From: an uncultured Flavobacteriaceae bacterium
Lineage (GTDB): Bacteria; Bacteroidota; Bacteroidia; Flavobacteriales; Flavobacteriaceae
DNA length: 64,000 nt
Assembly (NCBI GenBank): GCA_947497145.1
Contig: CANMFQ010000010.1
Span: forward strand, 1 to 64,000
Reading direction: 5' to 3'
Shown here: positions 34,947 to 44,629 of the stretch, piece after piece
How positions within the stretch are numbered: the first letter of the stretch is position 1
Layout: every line of letters starts with the position of its first letter
Notes under the pieces: generated by a model
Told to the model about the DNA's origin: nothing
The model's input: the letters and a program-made list of their open reading frames with translations, nothing else
Databases searched by the model: none
Program-made: the position numbers and the translations under genes

Positions 34947-36302
34947 ATGCCTTCTTTTGAAGATTTTAAGATTTCTACTCCATTAAAAAATGCCATTAGC
35001 GATTTGGGGTTTCAATCTCCAAGACCTATTCAGGCAAAAGCATTTCCTGTTATTCTATCAGGTAAAGATATGGTGGGTATAGCCCAAACAGGAACTGGGA
35101 AGACCTTTGCCTACATGCTACCGATATTGCAAATGCTTCCATTTTCAAAAGAAAAACTTCCAAGAGTATTGGTATTAGTTCCTACTCGTGAGTTGGTGGT
35201 GCAAGTAGTTGAAGAGGTTGAGAAATTTGGTAAGTATACCGCCAATAAAGTACTTGGTATTTATGGGGGTACCAATATTAATAGGCAAAAAGAAGCATTA
35301 GAAGACGGGGCAGATATTATTATAGCTACACCGGGACGCTTGTATGATTTAATTTTATGCAGGGCTTTAAAACTAAAATCTATCAAGAAATTGGTTATTG
35401 ATGAAGTAGACGTGATGCTCGATCTCGGCTTTCGATTTCAATTGATAAATATCATGGATTTATTGCCCGTAAAACGGCAAAATATCATGTTTTCAGCAAC
35501 AATGACTCTTGATGTAGACAAGCTCATTAACGACTATTTTACGGCACCAGAAAAGGTTACCGTAGCTGTGAGTGGGACACCGTTAGATACTATTGTACAG
35601 CAATGCTACGCAGTGCATAATTTCTACACAAAGGTTAATCTATTAATTGATCTTGTTAAAGATAACACCTTGTTTAATAAGGTTTTAGTGTTTGTGTCAA
35701 ATAAAAGAAGTGCCGACCGTTTATTTGAGTCTTTAGATGAATACTACGGTAGTGAAACCTGTATTATTCACTCTAATAAAACCCAAAACTATAGGTTACG
35801 TTCTATAAAACAATTTGATGAAGGAAAGAACAGAATTTTGGTGACTACCGATGTTATGGCTAGGGGACTAGATTTAGACAAAATATCGCATGTTATTAAT
35901 TTTGACACCCCTTCATATCCTGAAAACTATATACATCGTATAGGTAGAACAGGTAGAGGAGGAGAGCAGGGGAATGCACTATTATTTTATACCGAAAAAG
36001 AAAAGCAAGACAAAGAGGCTATTGAGGCTTTAATGGATACAAAAATTGAGGAAATTAACCTTCCGCAGCATATAGAAATTGCTACCCGACTAACCCCAGC
36101 AGAAACGCCTAGAGTTATTGAACCTGATAATCCTGCTAAACGCGCTGATGATGATTTATCTGATAAAGGATTTCATGAAAAAAAGGAAAAAAACAAACGG
36201 ACAAATCAAGGTGGATCTTATCAACGTATAATTGCTAAAAAGTATAAAAAGGCAAAAACAAAGGGCGATAAAAATTACAACAAACGTAATAAACGCAAAT
36301 AG
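34947..36302 (+). CDS. DEAD-box RNA helicase with DEVD motif II
   Basis: This RNA helicase of about 451 aa has a Q motif (GFQSPRPIQ), Walker A AQTGTGKT (46-53), PTRELV, and motif II written DEVD (152-155) instead of DEAD. SAT, VTTDVMARGLD and HRIGRTGR complete the set. The tail is strongly basic (KKYKKAKTKG and following), as in RhlE-type cold-shock helicases. The frame also has an ATG at 34941, but 34947 aligns better with MPSFEDFKIS-type family starts. It probably helps ribosome assembly or RNA unwinding. Confidence 0.93.
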   Translation: MPSFEDFKISTPLKNAISDLGFQSPRPIQAKAFPVILSGKDMVGIAQTGTGKTFAYMLPILQMLPFSKEKLPRVLVLVPTRELVVQVVEEVEKFGKYTANKVLGIYGGTNINRQKEALEDGADIIIATPGRLYDLILCRALKLKSIKKLVIDEVDVMLDLGFRFQLINIMDLLPVKRQNIMFSATMTLDVDKLINDYFTAPEKVTVAVSGTPLDTIVQQCYAVHNFYTKVNLLIDLVKDNTLFNKVLVFVSNKRSADRLFESLDEYYGSETCIIHSNKTQNYRLRSIKQFDEGKNRILVTTDVMARGLDLDKISHVINFDTPSYPENYIHRIGRTGRGGEQGNALLFYTEKEKQDKEAIEALMDTKIEEINLPQHIEIATRLTPAETPRVIEPDNPAKRADDDLSDKGFHEKKEKNKRTNQGGSYQRIIAKKYKKAKTKGDKNYNKRNKRK

Positions 36303-36341
36303 CTGACAATACCGGCGAAATTTATTTTTAAATAAACTCTT

Positions 36342-36926
36342 TTGAAAAACGGAAGCATTAAAAACATCAAAAAAATTATTTTGTCTGATAATTGGTATAT
36401 TTTAAACAAGTATACGTTTGATTACCATAGAGAAGATGGCCGTTGGGAAACTCAAGAAAGAGAGGTTTATGACCGAGGTAATGGAGCCGCTATTTTACTC
36501 TATAACCTAGAAAAGAAAACCGTAATACTTACCCGCCAGTTTCGGATGACTACCTACGTAAACGGTAACAAAGACGGTATGATGATTGAAGCTTGTGCAG
36601 GACTTTTAGATGGTGACCAGCCCGAAGATTGTATACGAAAAGAGGTAGAAGAAGAAACCGGGTATCAAGTACATGATGTGCGTAAAATATTTGAGTGCTA
36701 TATGACACCCGGATCAGTAACAGAGATTCTTTATTTTTTTATTGGGGCTTATGAAGACCATATGAAAGTAAGTGAAGGTGGTGGCGCAGCTGATGAAACA
36801 GAAAACATAGAGGTTTTGGAATACTCTTTTGATACGGCATTAAAAATGATCGCTTCAGGAGAAATTAAAGATGCAAAAACAATTATGTTATTACAATATG
36901 CTCAAATCAACAAGTTGTTTTCTTAA
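36342..36926 (+). CDS. nudK: GDP-mannose pyrophosphatase NudK (Nudix)
   Basis: This 194-aa Nudix hydrolase closely resembles E. coli NudK along its length. Shared features are [32 protein letters not shown], the Nudix-box helix [20 protein letters not shown] and GGGAADETE. It hydrolyses GDP-mannose or related sugar nucleotides. The start is TTG at 36342, and no in-frame ATG precedes the conserved N-terminus. It follows the RNA helicase by 39 bp. Confidence 0.92.
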   Translation: MKNGSIKNIKKIILSDNWYILNKYTFDYHREDGRWETQEREVYDRGNGAAILLYNLEKKTVILTRQFRMTTYVNGNKDGMMIEACAGLLDGDQPEDCIRKEVEEETGYQVHDVRKIFECYMTPGSVTEILYFFIGAYEDHMKVSEGGGAADETENIEVLEYSFDTALKMIASGEIKDAKTIMLLQYAQINKLFS

Positions 36927-37003
36927 TTTTTAATTCCATCTTTATAAAAATACCTGCTTTAATAGCTTTAAATTGGGTATACATATGGCCTAAAAGCGTT
37001 ACG

Positions 37004-37510
37004 TTGAAATCATTAGATAAAATAGGTTTAGGTGGTGGTTGCCATTGGTGTACCGAAGCGGTTTTTCAATCGCTTAAGGGTGTATATGCAGTAGATCAAG
37101 GATTTATAAGATCAGTGGGAGTTAACAGTAGCTTTTCAGAAGCTGTAGTTGTACATTTTAACTCTCATGAAATAGCATTAGAAGTATTACTTGAAATACA
37201 CTTGTATACCCACCAAAGTACCGTATATCATTCAATGCGGAATAAATATCGCTCAGCTGTGTATGTTTATAAAGATAAGGAGATAAAAAGGGTAGGTGAG
37301 GTTTTGAGAGATTTACAAGACAGTTTCGATAAAAAAATCATAACACAAGTCTTGCCTTTTAAAGAATTTACGCCTTCTGATGTTCAGTTTCATGACTACT
37401 ATTTTTCAAATACAACAAAGCCATTTTGCAAAACCTATATCGCTCCTAAATTGAGCCTACTTATGCAGCAATTTGCTAAACATGTTGACAAACAAAAGGT
37501 AAAGTCATGA
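37004..37510 (+). CDS. msrA: Divergent peptide methionine sulfoxide reductase
   Basis: This 168-residue MsrA-fold protein has the active-site segment GGGCHWCTE (catalytic Cys13, Glu18, a second Cys16). The later HLYTHQSTVYHS and NKYRSAVY segments replace the usual TxDPTxxNRQGxDxGxQYRS, so that loop is shortened and altered. Start is TTG at 37004. It probably repairs oxidised methionine, but the changed substrate loop leaves the specificity open. Its closest neighbour nudK ends 77 bp upstream. Confidence 0.8.
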   Translation: MKSLDKIGLGGGCHWCTEAVFQSLKGVYAVDQGFIRSVGVNSSFSEAVVVHFNSHEIALEVLLEIHLYTHQSTVYHSMRNKYRSAVYVYKDKEIKRVGEVLRDLQDSFDKKIITQVLPFKEFTPSDVQFHDYYFSNTTKPFCKTYIAPKLSLLMQQFAKHVDKQKVKS

Positions 37511-37678
37511 TTTTATTTGTTTTTAAATTCATTTTTAACTTAGAGTTTAAAGCTAATTACTAGATAATTATGTACCACAAAAAAGGGGGGACTGTCATTT
37601 CTATTTTATAAAGATTAAAATGCCACTTAAAACTCACTCAAAACACCCGCTAATTTTTACAGTATAGGTAGCAGGCGG

Positions 37679-38365
37679 TTATTTTTTACGATATAACCAC
37701 CAGTTCATATCTCTAGTTAGCTGATAGCCTAATTTTTCATAGAGTGAAATTGCCAAGTTTCCTTTGTTTGTGTGTAGAATAGGGGTTTTGTTTTCTTTTA
37801 AAATTTCTTTTGTATTGTAGGCAATTAATTGTTTTGCCAGTCCTTTTCTGGTATAATTAGGATGAGTAACAACCGCGCTTACTTCAATAAATAGATTCGT
37901 TTGCATTCGCTGTCCAGCTATTGAAACTAATTTTCCATTTTTAATTATGCCAAAGTATTTACCCATTTCAAAAGTTCTTTTTCTGTAATAACCAGGCATA
38001 ACCAACCAAATTAAATCATAGATTTCTTCAAGAAATGACGCATCTAACAAAACAATTTTTTCTGTTATGTGAACGTCGGTTAGTTTGTTTAAAACCATTT
38101 GGCAGCCGTCAATTTTTTTCTCTAAGAAAGCTTTGGTACTATCTATGCGCGGAGATTGGTTCTCTGAAACGAAGAAGAATTCGTTTGAATTTTTTAAATA
38201 TTGATTGGAGGCTTTGATTGTTTTTGATTCATCAAAAAAAGCACCAAAAGTGCACACATCAGGGCTATAAAATTTAACACCGTCGAATTCGACAGCAAAT
38301 TTTTTATGCGTTTCTTTTAGGGCATGCCAAACAGGGTTTTTTAATTGATGGTCTAAACGTATCAT
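37679..38365 (-). CDS. GNAT-family N-acetyltransferase
   Basis: This is a 228-residue protein with a C-terminal GNAT domain (about 125-228). The acetyl-CoA loop is in TRKGLAKQLIAYN, and VSIAGQRM and ISLYEKLGYQL form the typical strand and last helix. The N-terminal half (1-120) is not recognised. The acceptor is unknown. A good promoter lies just upstream on the minus strand, so the gene is monocistronic. Confidence 0.85.
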   Translation of the reverse strand: MIRLDHQLKNPVWHALKETHKKFAVEFDGVKFYSPDVCTFGAFFDESKTIKASNQYLKNSNEFFFVSENQSPRIDSTKAFLEKKIDGCQMVLNKLTDVHITEKIVLLDASFLEEIYDLIWLVMPGYYRKRTFEMGKYFGIIKNGKLVSIAGQRMQTNLFIEVSAVVTHPNYTRKGLAKQLIAYNTKEILKENKTPILHTNKGNLAISLYEKLGYQLTRDMNWWLYRKK

Positions 38366-38391
38366 TTATCAAAGTAAAATTTAGAGTTAAA

Positions 38392-38423
38392 CAAATGTAT
38401 ACTTAGTAGTAAATTTAAGCAAA
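38392..38423 (-). promoter_or_regulatory. Promoter of the GNAT gene
   Basis: On the minus strand a TTTG box (38423-38420) and TACATTTG (38399-38392) are separated by 20 bp, an excellent match to the Bacteroidota consensus. The GNAT start is 26 bp downstream. The remaining gap to 38703 holds no gene. Confidence 0.6.
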
Positions 38424-38703
38424 TGGCTTTACGAAACTATTTCGCTTGAGTGAAAACAGCATTACTTTCAATTATTAATTCAAATTTGGTAGTACCACCA
38501 AAAGTGCCCCCATGATAAACGCATCATACCTATTTAACCAATTCAATCATTTTTAAAACTGAGAAAAACTCTAAAATTTTGATGTTTCTAAACTATTCAG
38601 TGTCTATTACAATATAGACGAGTTTTTACCCTTCGAATTTTTTTATGGAAAAGGAGTGAAAAGAAGCAAATTTACTTTTTATGTATTGCTGACCTAGCAC
38701 AAT

Positions 38704-39003
38704 TTATATCAAGACTACTCCAGAAATTATGTCGTTTAATTTTAGTACTGCTTTTTTTCTAATAGCAGCGTTTAAAGGAAGTAGATATGTATCTGATTTC
38801 TTATCAAACCAAATTGAAGTTTGCCATTCTATATTGTTGATGCTGGCGGTTGCTTTCATTCTTCCCCATCCTTCCTCTTGCCACTGTAAATGGGTTCTTA
38901 TTTCTTTTGATGTGTTCTTTGGTAAAGAAACAAAATGCCAACCTCCTTTACCTTGAGATTTCCATATTTTTCCTGAGAAACTGTACGTAATTTTAGCTTC
39001 CAA
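38704..39003 (-). CDS. DUF1905 domain protein
   Basis: This 99-residue protein is made up of one DUF1905 domain: KIWKSQGKGGWHFVSLP, EEGWGRMKATA, WQTSIWFDKKSDTYLLPL and IRKKAVL. The function is unknown. The start is TTG at 39003, close to where family members normally begin. It stands alone, with about 335 bp of non-coding DNA on either side. Confidence 0.82.
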   Translation of the reverse strand: MEAKITYSFSGKIWKSQGKGGWHFVSLPKNTSKEIRTHLQWQEEGWGRMKATASINNIEWQTSIWFDKKSDTYLLPLNAAIRKKAVLKLNDIISGVVLI

Positions 39004-39338
39004 ATGTAAATTCTGTTTTAAGCGATTTTTTATTAGTTACAACATTAGCCAACGCTGCTTATGGTCTTTTATAAAAACTAATCTACACCATTTCTGTCGC
39101 TTTTAAAAATGTTTTGTTGTTCCATAGCCATATATTCATGGGTGCTTAAACTACTATATGGTTTAATTAGAACCTATGATGTAAACCCATATGCTCTAAA
39201 AATAATGTTTTGCAGTCAGAGCTTATAGCTACTTAGTCACCCAATGCAAAACTTTTAATCAATCTCGCTTATGCTTGGTTAATATGCTAAACAATTAATT
39301 CGTTTAGCATAATGCTTCATAATTTAAAAACACTGTAT
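39004..39338. other. Intergenic region with a 10-bp inverted repeat
   Basis: No gene is seen. A perfect inverted repeat TATGCTAAAC / GTTTAGCATA (39283-39311, 9-nt spacer) lies about 30 bp beyond the patatin gene stop. It may end that transcript, although no T-run follows. Confidence 0.45.
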
Positions 39339-41654
39339 TTATAAACCTATAAAACTATAGCCAACACCAATAAAAAACCGAAACTTTTCAATACCATTCA
39401 CATAGGAAACATCAATATTTATTGGTCCTAAAATAGAACTGTACGAAGCAGTTAGCCCAGTTGAAACAATGAGTCCTGTCTTTTCTGCATTCGACCAATC
39501 TGAAGCAGGTTTGGTACTATTTTTAAGAAATTCAGAAAAAGTGTCTAATCCAAAAACTAGGGTATTGATATGCGGAGTAATAAACAGCTTTTGCTGAAGC
39601 TCATATTGTACACCAAGGTCTACTTTTACAAACTGACTTGCCAAGGCTTCCCCTTCTTTAAGTCCTGTCATTGTAAAACTGCCACTTCTTGCCAATACAG
39701 TACTACCTCCAATAAAATAGTCAATTCCGATTTCATTACCGATAAAGGATTTTGTATTACCTTTTATTTTATCTTCAAATATAAATGCACCAGAGACTCC
39801 TGTTACAGCAGTCATTTTTGGTGTTATTGCAAACCTTTTTGTTCCAGTGATAATGAGTTTATGATGATTGGCAATAGTGCCATCGAGGTCAGCATCGTTG
39901 TTGCCCGAAATGTCTATATTTAATTCGTTTTTTAAAGACCTCTTATAAATAATATTTAACGAGGCTCCTTTGGTTGCAAAGTACTGCTTATTAATATCGT
40001 TATAGCTGAACTTAGCCGTTGCATATAGCGTTTGAAATTTATACTTCTCAAGATTTACGGTCTCGTCAGAAACTAATTCTGGAGGTACCGTTGGTTTTAG
40101 AATGGCGTTGTCATATGCTAGTCCCAAGCCTATATAACTTTTTAGTGGACTTAGGTTGCGATTAAACTGCGTATTTATATGTGCAAATTGGTATTTTACA
40201 TCTTCTACTCTAAAACCTGATGTATAAAGCCCCTGTCGATATTTGTTTGCAAAGACTTCGGTACGCATCCACCAACGTTTATTTTTGCCAAAAATATTTT
40301 GATGTTGCAATCTTATTTTGGGGTTTTTAGCAAGGTCAACTGTGACCAGAGAGCGAGAAGATGTACCTATTAAATTGCGTCCTGTATAATTAACAAGCAA
40401 TCCAGCACCTAAATCATTGTCATAATGAACACCCCCTTTTATTTGATGATTTGATAATTCCGTAGCATTTATAAAAAGTCCTGTTTTACCTTTTTTCTCA
40501 ACAAACCCGTATTGAACCTGCCCAAATAAAGCAGTACCCATCGCAGTATTTATACCTTTTACAATATCATTTTTGGTAAATGGGTGCTTCGTTTCTAGAT
40601 TAGACCGTGCTTGTACAAGTGAAAGATTGTTTTTTGAAATGCCCTTATAAATAATAGTATCTAATATGACAGTGTCAGATACAACGGGTAAACTACGTTT
40701 TCTTTGTTTAAACTTTTTTAGCGCATCGGCTATTTTAATTAACTGTGGTAGTTGCTTTTGTAAAGCAATTTTGCCTTGCTCATAAATATTTGCAGCCTGC
40801 CCAAAATCACTGGTAGCATAGCTTATATTTGGCCCGTGGCTTAATAAAATATCACACAAAGCCCTATTTTTAGGGTTTTTAATATTACTGGCAATCATCC
40901 CTGATTGAAACAGTAATGATTGCAGATTGTCTAACCTTTCCTTGGGCAGCATTCCGTTTCCTACATCGCTTCCTATTATAAAATCGGCATCTAATTTTTT
41001 TGCTACATCAACAGGAAAATTATTGAGCACCCCACCATCAATTAAAAGCGTGTTTTTATAAGGTACAGCAGAAAATACTGCAGGAATTGACATACTTGCA
41101 CGCATGGCTAATGCCAAAGAACCACTATCTAGTATCACCTCTTTTCCTGCAACAATATCGGTGGCAATAGCCCGAAAAGGAATGGGAAGTGAATCAAAGT
41201 TTGAAATATTATGTACAGGATATGTAAGTGAGGTAATAAAGGTTCTTAAATTTTGATCACTAAGGATAAAAGGACTAATCTTAATCATTCCATCAACAAT
41301 ATCAGCACTTATAAGATATTGATTGAACTCACTTTTTTCTTCATTACTCACATTATGTAGTGACAAATTTCCACCCATCAACGTATCCCAATCTGCGTTC
41401 TTTGTTAATTGTGCTATTTCATCTCCAGAATAGCCCATTGCATAAAGGCCACCTACAATACTGCCCATACTATTACCTACAATCAAATCAGGAACAATAC
41501 CAAGAGAATCCATTGCTTGTAGTGTAGGGATATGTGCAACGCCCTTAGCGCCACCACCACTGAGTACTAATGCTACTTTGGGCTTCGTATTTTGAGCAAA
41601 AATTGATGAATAGGGAAGTGTAATAGCAAGTAGGAGAACAACAAATTTACGCAT
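39339..41654 (-). CDS. Patatin-like phospholipase with outer-membrane barrel
   Basis: This is a fusion of a patatin hydrolase and a BamA-like barrel. After a signal peptide (about 1-21), patatin elements are the oxyanion SGGGAKG (32-38), nucleophile S62 in GNSMG and D206 in IDGG. A POTRA-like segment follows at about 320-390, then a barrel ending in an aromatic strand (FRFFIGVGYSFIGL). The layout resembles type Vd secretion proteins such as PlpD and the NTE/RssA-like Bacteroidota phospholipases. The start at 41654 (MRKFVVLLL) gives the cleaner signal. The ATG at 41675 would add seven residues. Confidence 0.88.
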   Translation of the reverse strand: MRKFVVLLLAITLPYSSIFAQNTKPKVALVLSGGGAKGVAHIPTLQAMDSLGIVPDLIVGNSMGSIVGGLYAMGYSGDEIAQLTKNADWDTLMGGNLSLHNVSNEEKSEFNQYLISADIVDGMIKISPFILSDQNLRTFITSLTYPVHNISNFDSLPIPFRAIATDIVAGKEVILDSGSLALAMRASMSIPAVFSAVPYKNTLLIDGGVLNNFPVDVAKKLDADFIIGSDVGNGMLPKERLDNLQSLLFQSGMIASNIKNPKNRALCDILLSHGPNISYATSDFGQAANIYEQGKIALQKQLPQLIKIADALKKFKQRKRSLPVVSDTVILDTIIYKGISKNNLSLVQARSNLETKHPFTKNDIVKGINTAMGTALFGQVQYGFVEKKGKTGLFINATELSNHQIKGGVHYDNDLGAGLLVNYTGRNLIGTSSRSLVTVDLAKNPKIRLQHQNIFGKNKRWWMRTEVFANKYRQGLYTSGFRVEDVKYQFAHINTQFNRNLSPLKSYIGLGLAYDNAILKPTVPPELVSDETVNLEKYKFQTLYATAKFSYNDINKQYFATKGASLNIIYKRSLKNELNIDISGNNDADLDGTIANHHKLIITGTKRFAITPKMTAVTGVSGAFIFEDKIKGNTKSFIGNEIGIDYFIGGSTVLARSGSFTMTGLKEGEALASQFVKVDLGVQYELQQKLFITPHINTLVFGLDTFSEFLKNSTKPASDWSNAEKTGLIVSTGLTASYSSILGPINIDVSYVNGIEKFRFFIGVGYSFIGL

Positions 41655-41749
41655 GCGCAAATATAGATGTTTCATAAAGGTAGTACATCATAAAAAAACA
41701 AAACTGTTGTTGTAAAATGAACAGCATACAAGTTTGAACTGATGAGAAT

Positions 41750-42445
41750 TTATTTTTTCGCTAATACCGCTAATTTTTCAAAAACAATAACCTTGTACAT
41801 TGTACTGACGGGGATTTTGTTGTTTGCAATAAAGACGTGTGTTCTGGTGGTATTGCTAACGTTATCCAAATTGGCAATGTATGATTTATGCGTACGTTGG
41901 AAATTCTCAGATAATAAAGTTGTGATATTAACAAGTGTTTCGGAGATCAAGTACATTCTTGTATCGGTAAATATTTTTAAATAATTCCCAAAACTCTGAA
42001 TATACAGAATGGATTTAAATGGAATATTAACGGGTATTCCATCATGTTTTATTTGAAGTTCTTCACTTCCGCTATTTTTTTTAGGTTGGGTTATTATAGT
42101 GGCTGACACCTTGTTAATTGCTTTTAAAAAGCGTTCAATTTTTATTGGTTTCAACAAATAATCTACCACACCATAGTTGTAACTTTCTAATGCATACTCA
42201 GAATAAGCCGTAGTTAAAATTACCTTAGGCGGATGTAGCATAGAGCGCAAAATTTCCATGCCATTAAGTTCTGGCATTTCTATATCTAAAAAGACGAGAT
42301 CAACTTCATTTTGCTGCGTAAAATTGACAAATTCAAGCGGATTCCCTGTACTTAGTACTATCTTAAAGTTATCAATTTTAGAACAATAATCTTCTAGTAC
42401 TTTACGTGCTAGTATTTCATCATCTACAATGCCTATTTTAATCAT
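41750..42445 (-). CDS. LytTR-family response regulator
   Basis: The N-terminal receiver domain has VDDE at 7-10 and the phosphoacceptor D54 in LVFLDIEMP. A C-terminal LytTR DNA-binding domain follows (about 130-230, with IQSFGNYLKIF and FQRTHKSYIANL). The start at 42445 (MIKIGIVDDE) leaves 13 bp after the kinase gene and fits the family. The upstream ATG at 42481 would overlap the kinase gene. It is the partner of the LytS-type kinase just upstream. Confidence 0.93.
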   Translation of the reverse strand: MIKIGIVDDEILARKVLEDYCSKIDNFKIVLSTGNPLEFVNFTQQNEVDLVFLDIEMPELNGMEILRSMLHPPKVILTTAYSEYALESYNYGVVDYLLKPIKIERFLKAINKVSATIITQPKKNSGSEELQIKHDGIPVNIPFKSILYIQSFGNYLKIFTDTRMYLISETLVNITTLLSENFQRTHKSYIANLDNVSNTTRTHVFIANNKIPVSTMYKVIVFEKLAVLAKK

Positions 42446-42458
42446 TAATTGTAGTTTT

Positions 42459-43451
42459 TTATATGGACACAGATAAATCAATAGCTAAATTCACCCGATA
42501 TACTTTTTCTTTATCATCAATTTCTAATGCGTGAGAACCAGGGTATAGTAGTTTTAAACGTCTTCTCACATTGTCAAGCCCCATTCCTTTTCTTTTAGGT
42601 TTAGAAACTGCCAAAGGCTTTGAATTAACGACACAAAACTGCAGGTTAGTATTTTTTATAGCAATAGAAACATCAATAGAACTCTGTTCATTGGTACTTT
42701 GGGCACCATGTTTAACTGCATTTTCAACAAAAGGGATGAGTAGCATTGGAGAAATTTGTAACCCCAGTAAATCACCTTCAATTAAAAATTCAATAGTACA
42801 ACGGTTACTCAATCTTTTTTCTTCTAGTAACAAATAGTTCTCTATAAACTCAAGCTCTTCTTTTAATAAAACAGTGTCCTTTTTAGAACTTTCTAATTGA
42901 TAGCGCATTAGTTCTGAGAGCTGCATTACTAAATCTGGCGTTTCTAGTGATTGTTGTCTAGCTAGTGAATAGATACTATTTAATGAGTTAAATAAAAAAT
43001 GAGGATTCACCTGTGCTTTTAGGTAGTTAAGTTCCATCTCTTTTTGCAATTTTTCTTTCGCATCATTTTCTCTTTTAATAATCATATTTCGTCTTAAAAA
43101 AAAAGCAGCCATTCCAGTTCCGGTAGTATACACAAGAAAAGAGAGCATTTTGTAAACACCAATCCAGTTAGGGTACGCCTTTAAACAAGCGCCAAGAAAT
43201 ATGCTCACAACAAGCAGCATGGCATACAAAAAATAGTTTTTCTTATCATAGAAAAAGGGAATGAGTACAAAATGGTTTACCCAAATAACTCCCATAATAG
43301 TGGTGGTAAAAACCAGTTGTGATAAAATAAAATTATAGTCATTATCATAATTGTCTTTAAATAGCCATCCGCTCAATATTTCAAGGATGAGCACTAAACA
43401 AAAAGCGCCTAGGTTAAGGAGTATGGTATACCTCAAAGATTTTTTAATCAT
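42459..43451 (-). CDS. LytS-type sensor histidine kinase
   Basis: This 330-residue kinase has four membrane segments in the first 120 residues and a short helix. The His_kinase domain is NPHFLFNSLNSI with H151, and the ATPase part reads LLIPFVENAVKHGA and GMGLDNVRRRL. No large sensor domain is present, so the signal is probably sensed in the membrane. It is transcribed away from the exported-protein cluster that begins at 43705. Control of that cluster by this pair is possible but unproven. Confidence 0.93.
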   Translation of the reverse strand: MIKKSLRYTILLNLGAFCLVLILEILSGWLFKDNYDNDYNFILSQLVFTTTIMGVIWVNHFVLIPFFYDKKNYFLYAMLLVVSIFLGACLKAYPNWIGVYKMLSFLVYTTGTGMAAFFLRRNMIIKRENDAKEKLQKEMELNYLKAQVNPHFLFNSLNSIYSLARQQSLETPDLVMQLSELMRYQLESSKKDTVLLKEELEFIENYLLLEEKRLSNRCTIEFLIEGDLLGLQISPMLLIPFVENAVKHGAQSTNEQSSIDVSIAIKNTNLQFCVVNSKPLAVSKPKRKGMGLDNVRRRLKLLYPGSHALEIDDKEKVYRVNLAIDLSVSI

Positions 43452-43704
43452 TAACTCTTTTATTAAATAGCTAATAAAGATACTATGTATATGAACAAAT
43501 ACACCTAATTCAATTACAAAAGGCTGATATCAATGATGAAATGGTTTTATCATTTAATTTTTGGGCTTGTCATATTTAAAAAATTAAACAGCTAGTAATC
43601 TGTATGTTTACACAACCATTTATGTGTAATGATTATAAAAAACCACACTATATCACCATTGTAAAAGAGCATTCAATTATTCATGAAAAAATAAATTTAG
43701 AAGG

Positions 43705-44601
43705 ATGAAAAGCACTGTTTTAGTACTATTGACACTTGTTTTATGGCTAAATACGCTTTTAGCTCAAGAAAATGCTATCAACAACGCCCCTTATTTTCCA
43801 CCTATAGAAGATCGTTATCTTGGGCAAAAAAAACCGGGTTTAATCCCTGAATTGTTTGCTTCGGGTATTATCGCTACAGAAACGCATTATGAAAGTGTGG
43901 TGAAATTTTCACCAGATATGACGGAATTCAGTTTTACAAGATCTGGTGGCGTATATAAAAAACCCACCTTGTTTGTGATGCAATACAACAATCGTAAATG
44001 GAGTAGGAAGGCTGTTCTACCAACCGATGAAGATAAATATAAGGAACACTTCAACCCTGCATTAGCTGAGCTGAAAAAACATGAAGTTTTTAAAGACATT
44101 CCCATCACTGGTTTCACCATGTCAGCTTCAGGTACTTATTATTTCTATTTTATTGATTTTGAACAAGACGGCAAGGGTCATATGAGTTATTCACGTTTGG
44201 TAAATGGCGAATATGAAAAACCTATAAAAATGAGCAAAGCCATTAACACAGGGAAATATATCGCCCACCCATATATTGCTCCAGATGAGTCTTATTTATT
44301 GTGGGACGCAGAGAAAGAAGGAGAAGATACCCCTGATATTTATATTAGTTTTAAACAAAAAGATGGCTCATGGGGAACAGCTATTAACCTAGGAGCTCAT
44401 ATAAATACGCCCCTCTACGAACAATATGCGAAAGTGACACCAGATGGCAAGTATCTCTATTTTTGGAGAGGCGATGTTAAGATTAGAAAAGATGGTAGTA
44501 AATGTGTTGAAGGAAGTCCTTATTGGGTAAATGCTCAAGTTATTGAGAACCTTAGACCGAAACAACAAAATTACCAAACAAATAAAAACCTTGAATTATA
44601 A
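43705..44601 (+). CDS. Exported PD40 beta-propeller protein
   Basis: This 298-residue protein has a signal peptide (MKSTVLVLLTLVLWLNTLLAQ). The WD40-like PD40 repeats carry recurring FSPDMTEFSF, IAPDESYLLWDAE and VTPDGKYLYFWR motifs. Related proteins sit in the periplasm or on the surface and bind other proteins or glycans. It is a paralogue of the lipoprotein at 46748 and the two frame the esterase/beta-lactamase fusion. The next gene starts 28 bp after its stop, so the two probably share a transcript. Confidence 0.85.
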   Translation: MKSTVLVLLTLVLWLNTLLAQENAINNAPYFPPIEDRYLGQKKPGLIPELFASGIIATETHYESVVKFSPDMTEFSFTRSGGVYKKPTLFVMQYNNRKWSRKAVLPTDEDKYKEHFNPALAELKKHEVFKDIPITGFTMSASGTYYFYFIDFEQDGKGHMSYSRLVNGEYEKPIKMSKAINTGKYIAHPYIAPDESYLLWDAEKEGEDTPDIYISFKQKDGSWGTAINLGAHINTPLYEQYAKVTPDGKYLYFWRGDVKIRKDGSKCVEGSPYWVNAQVIENLRPKQQNYQTNKNLEL

Positions 44602-44629
44602 CGAATTAGCCACTACCAAAACTTTACAA

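Noticed and set aside
41658-41665. TATATTTG promoter box before the patatin gene
   Set aside because: It lies only a few bases before the chosen ATG, so a transcript from it would start inside the gene. It is probably a chance match.
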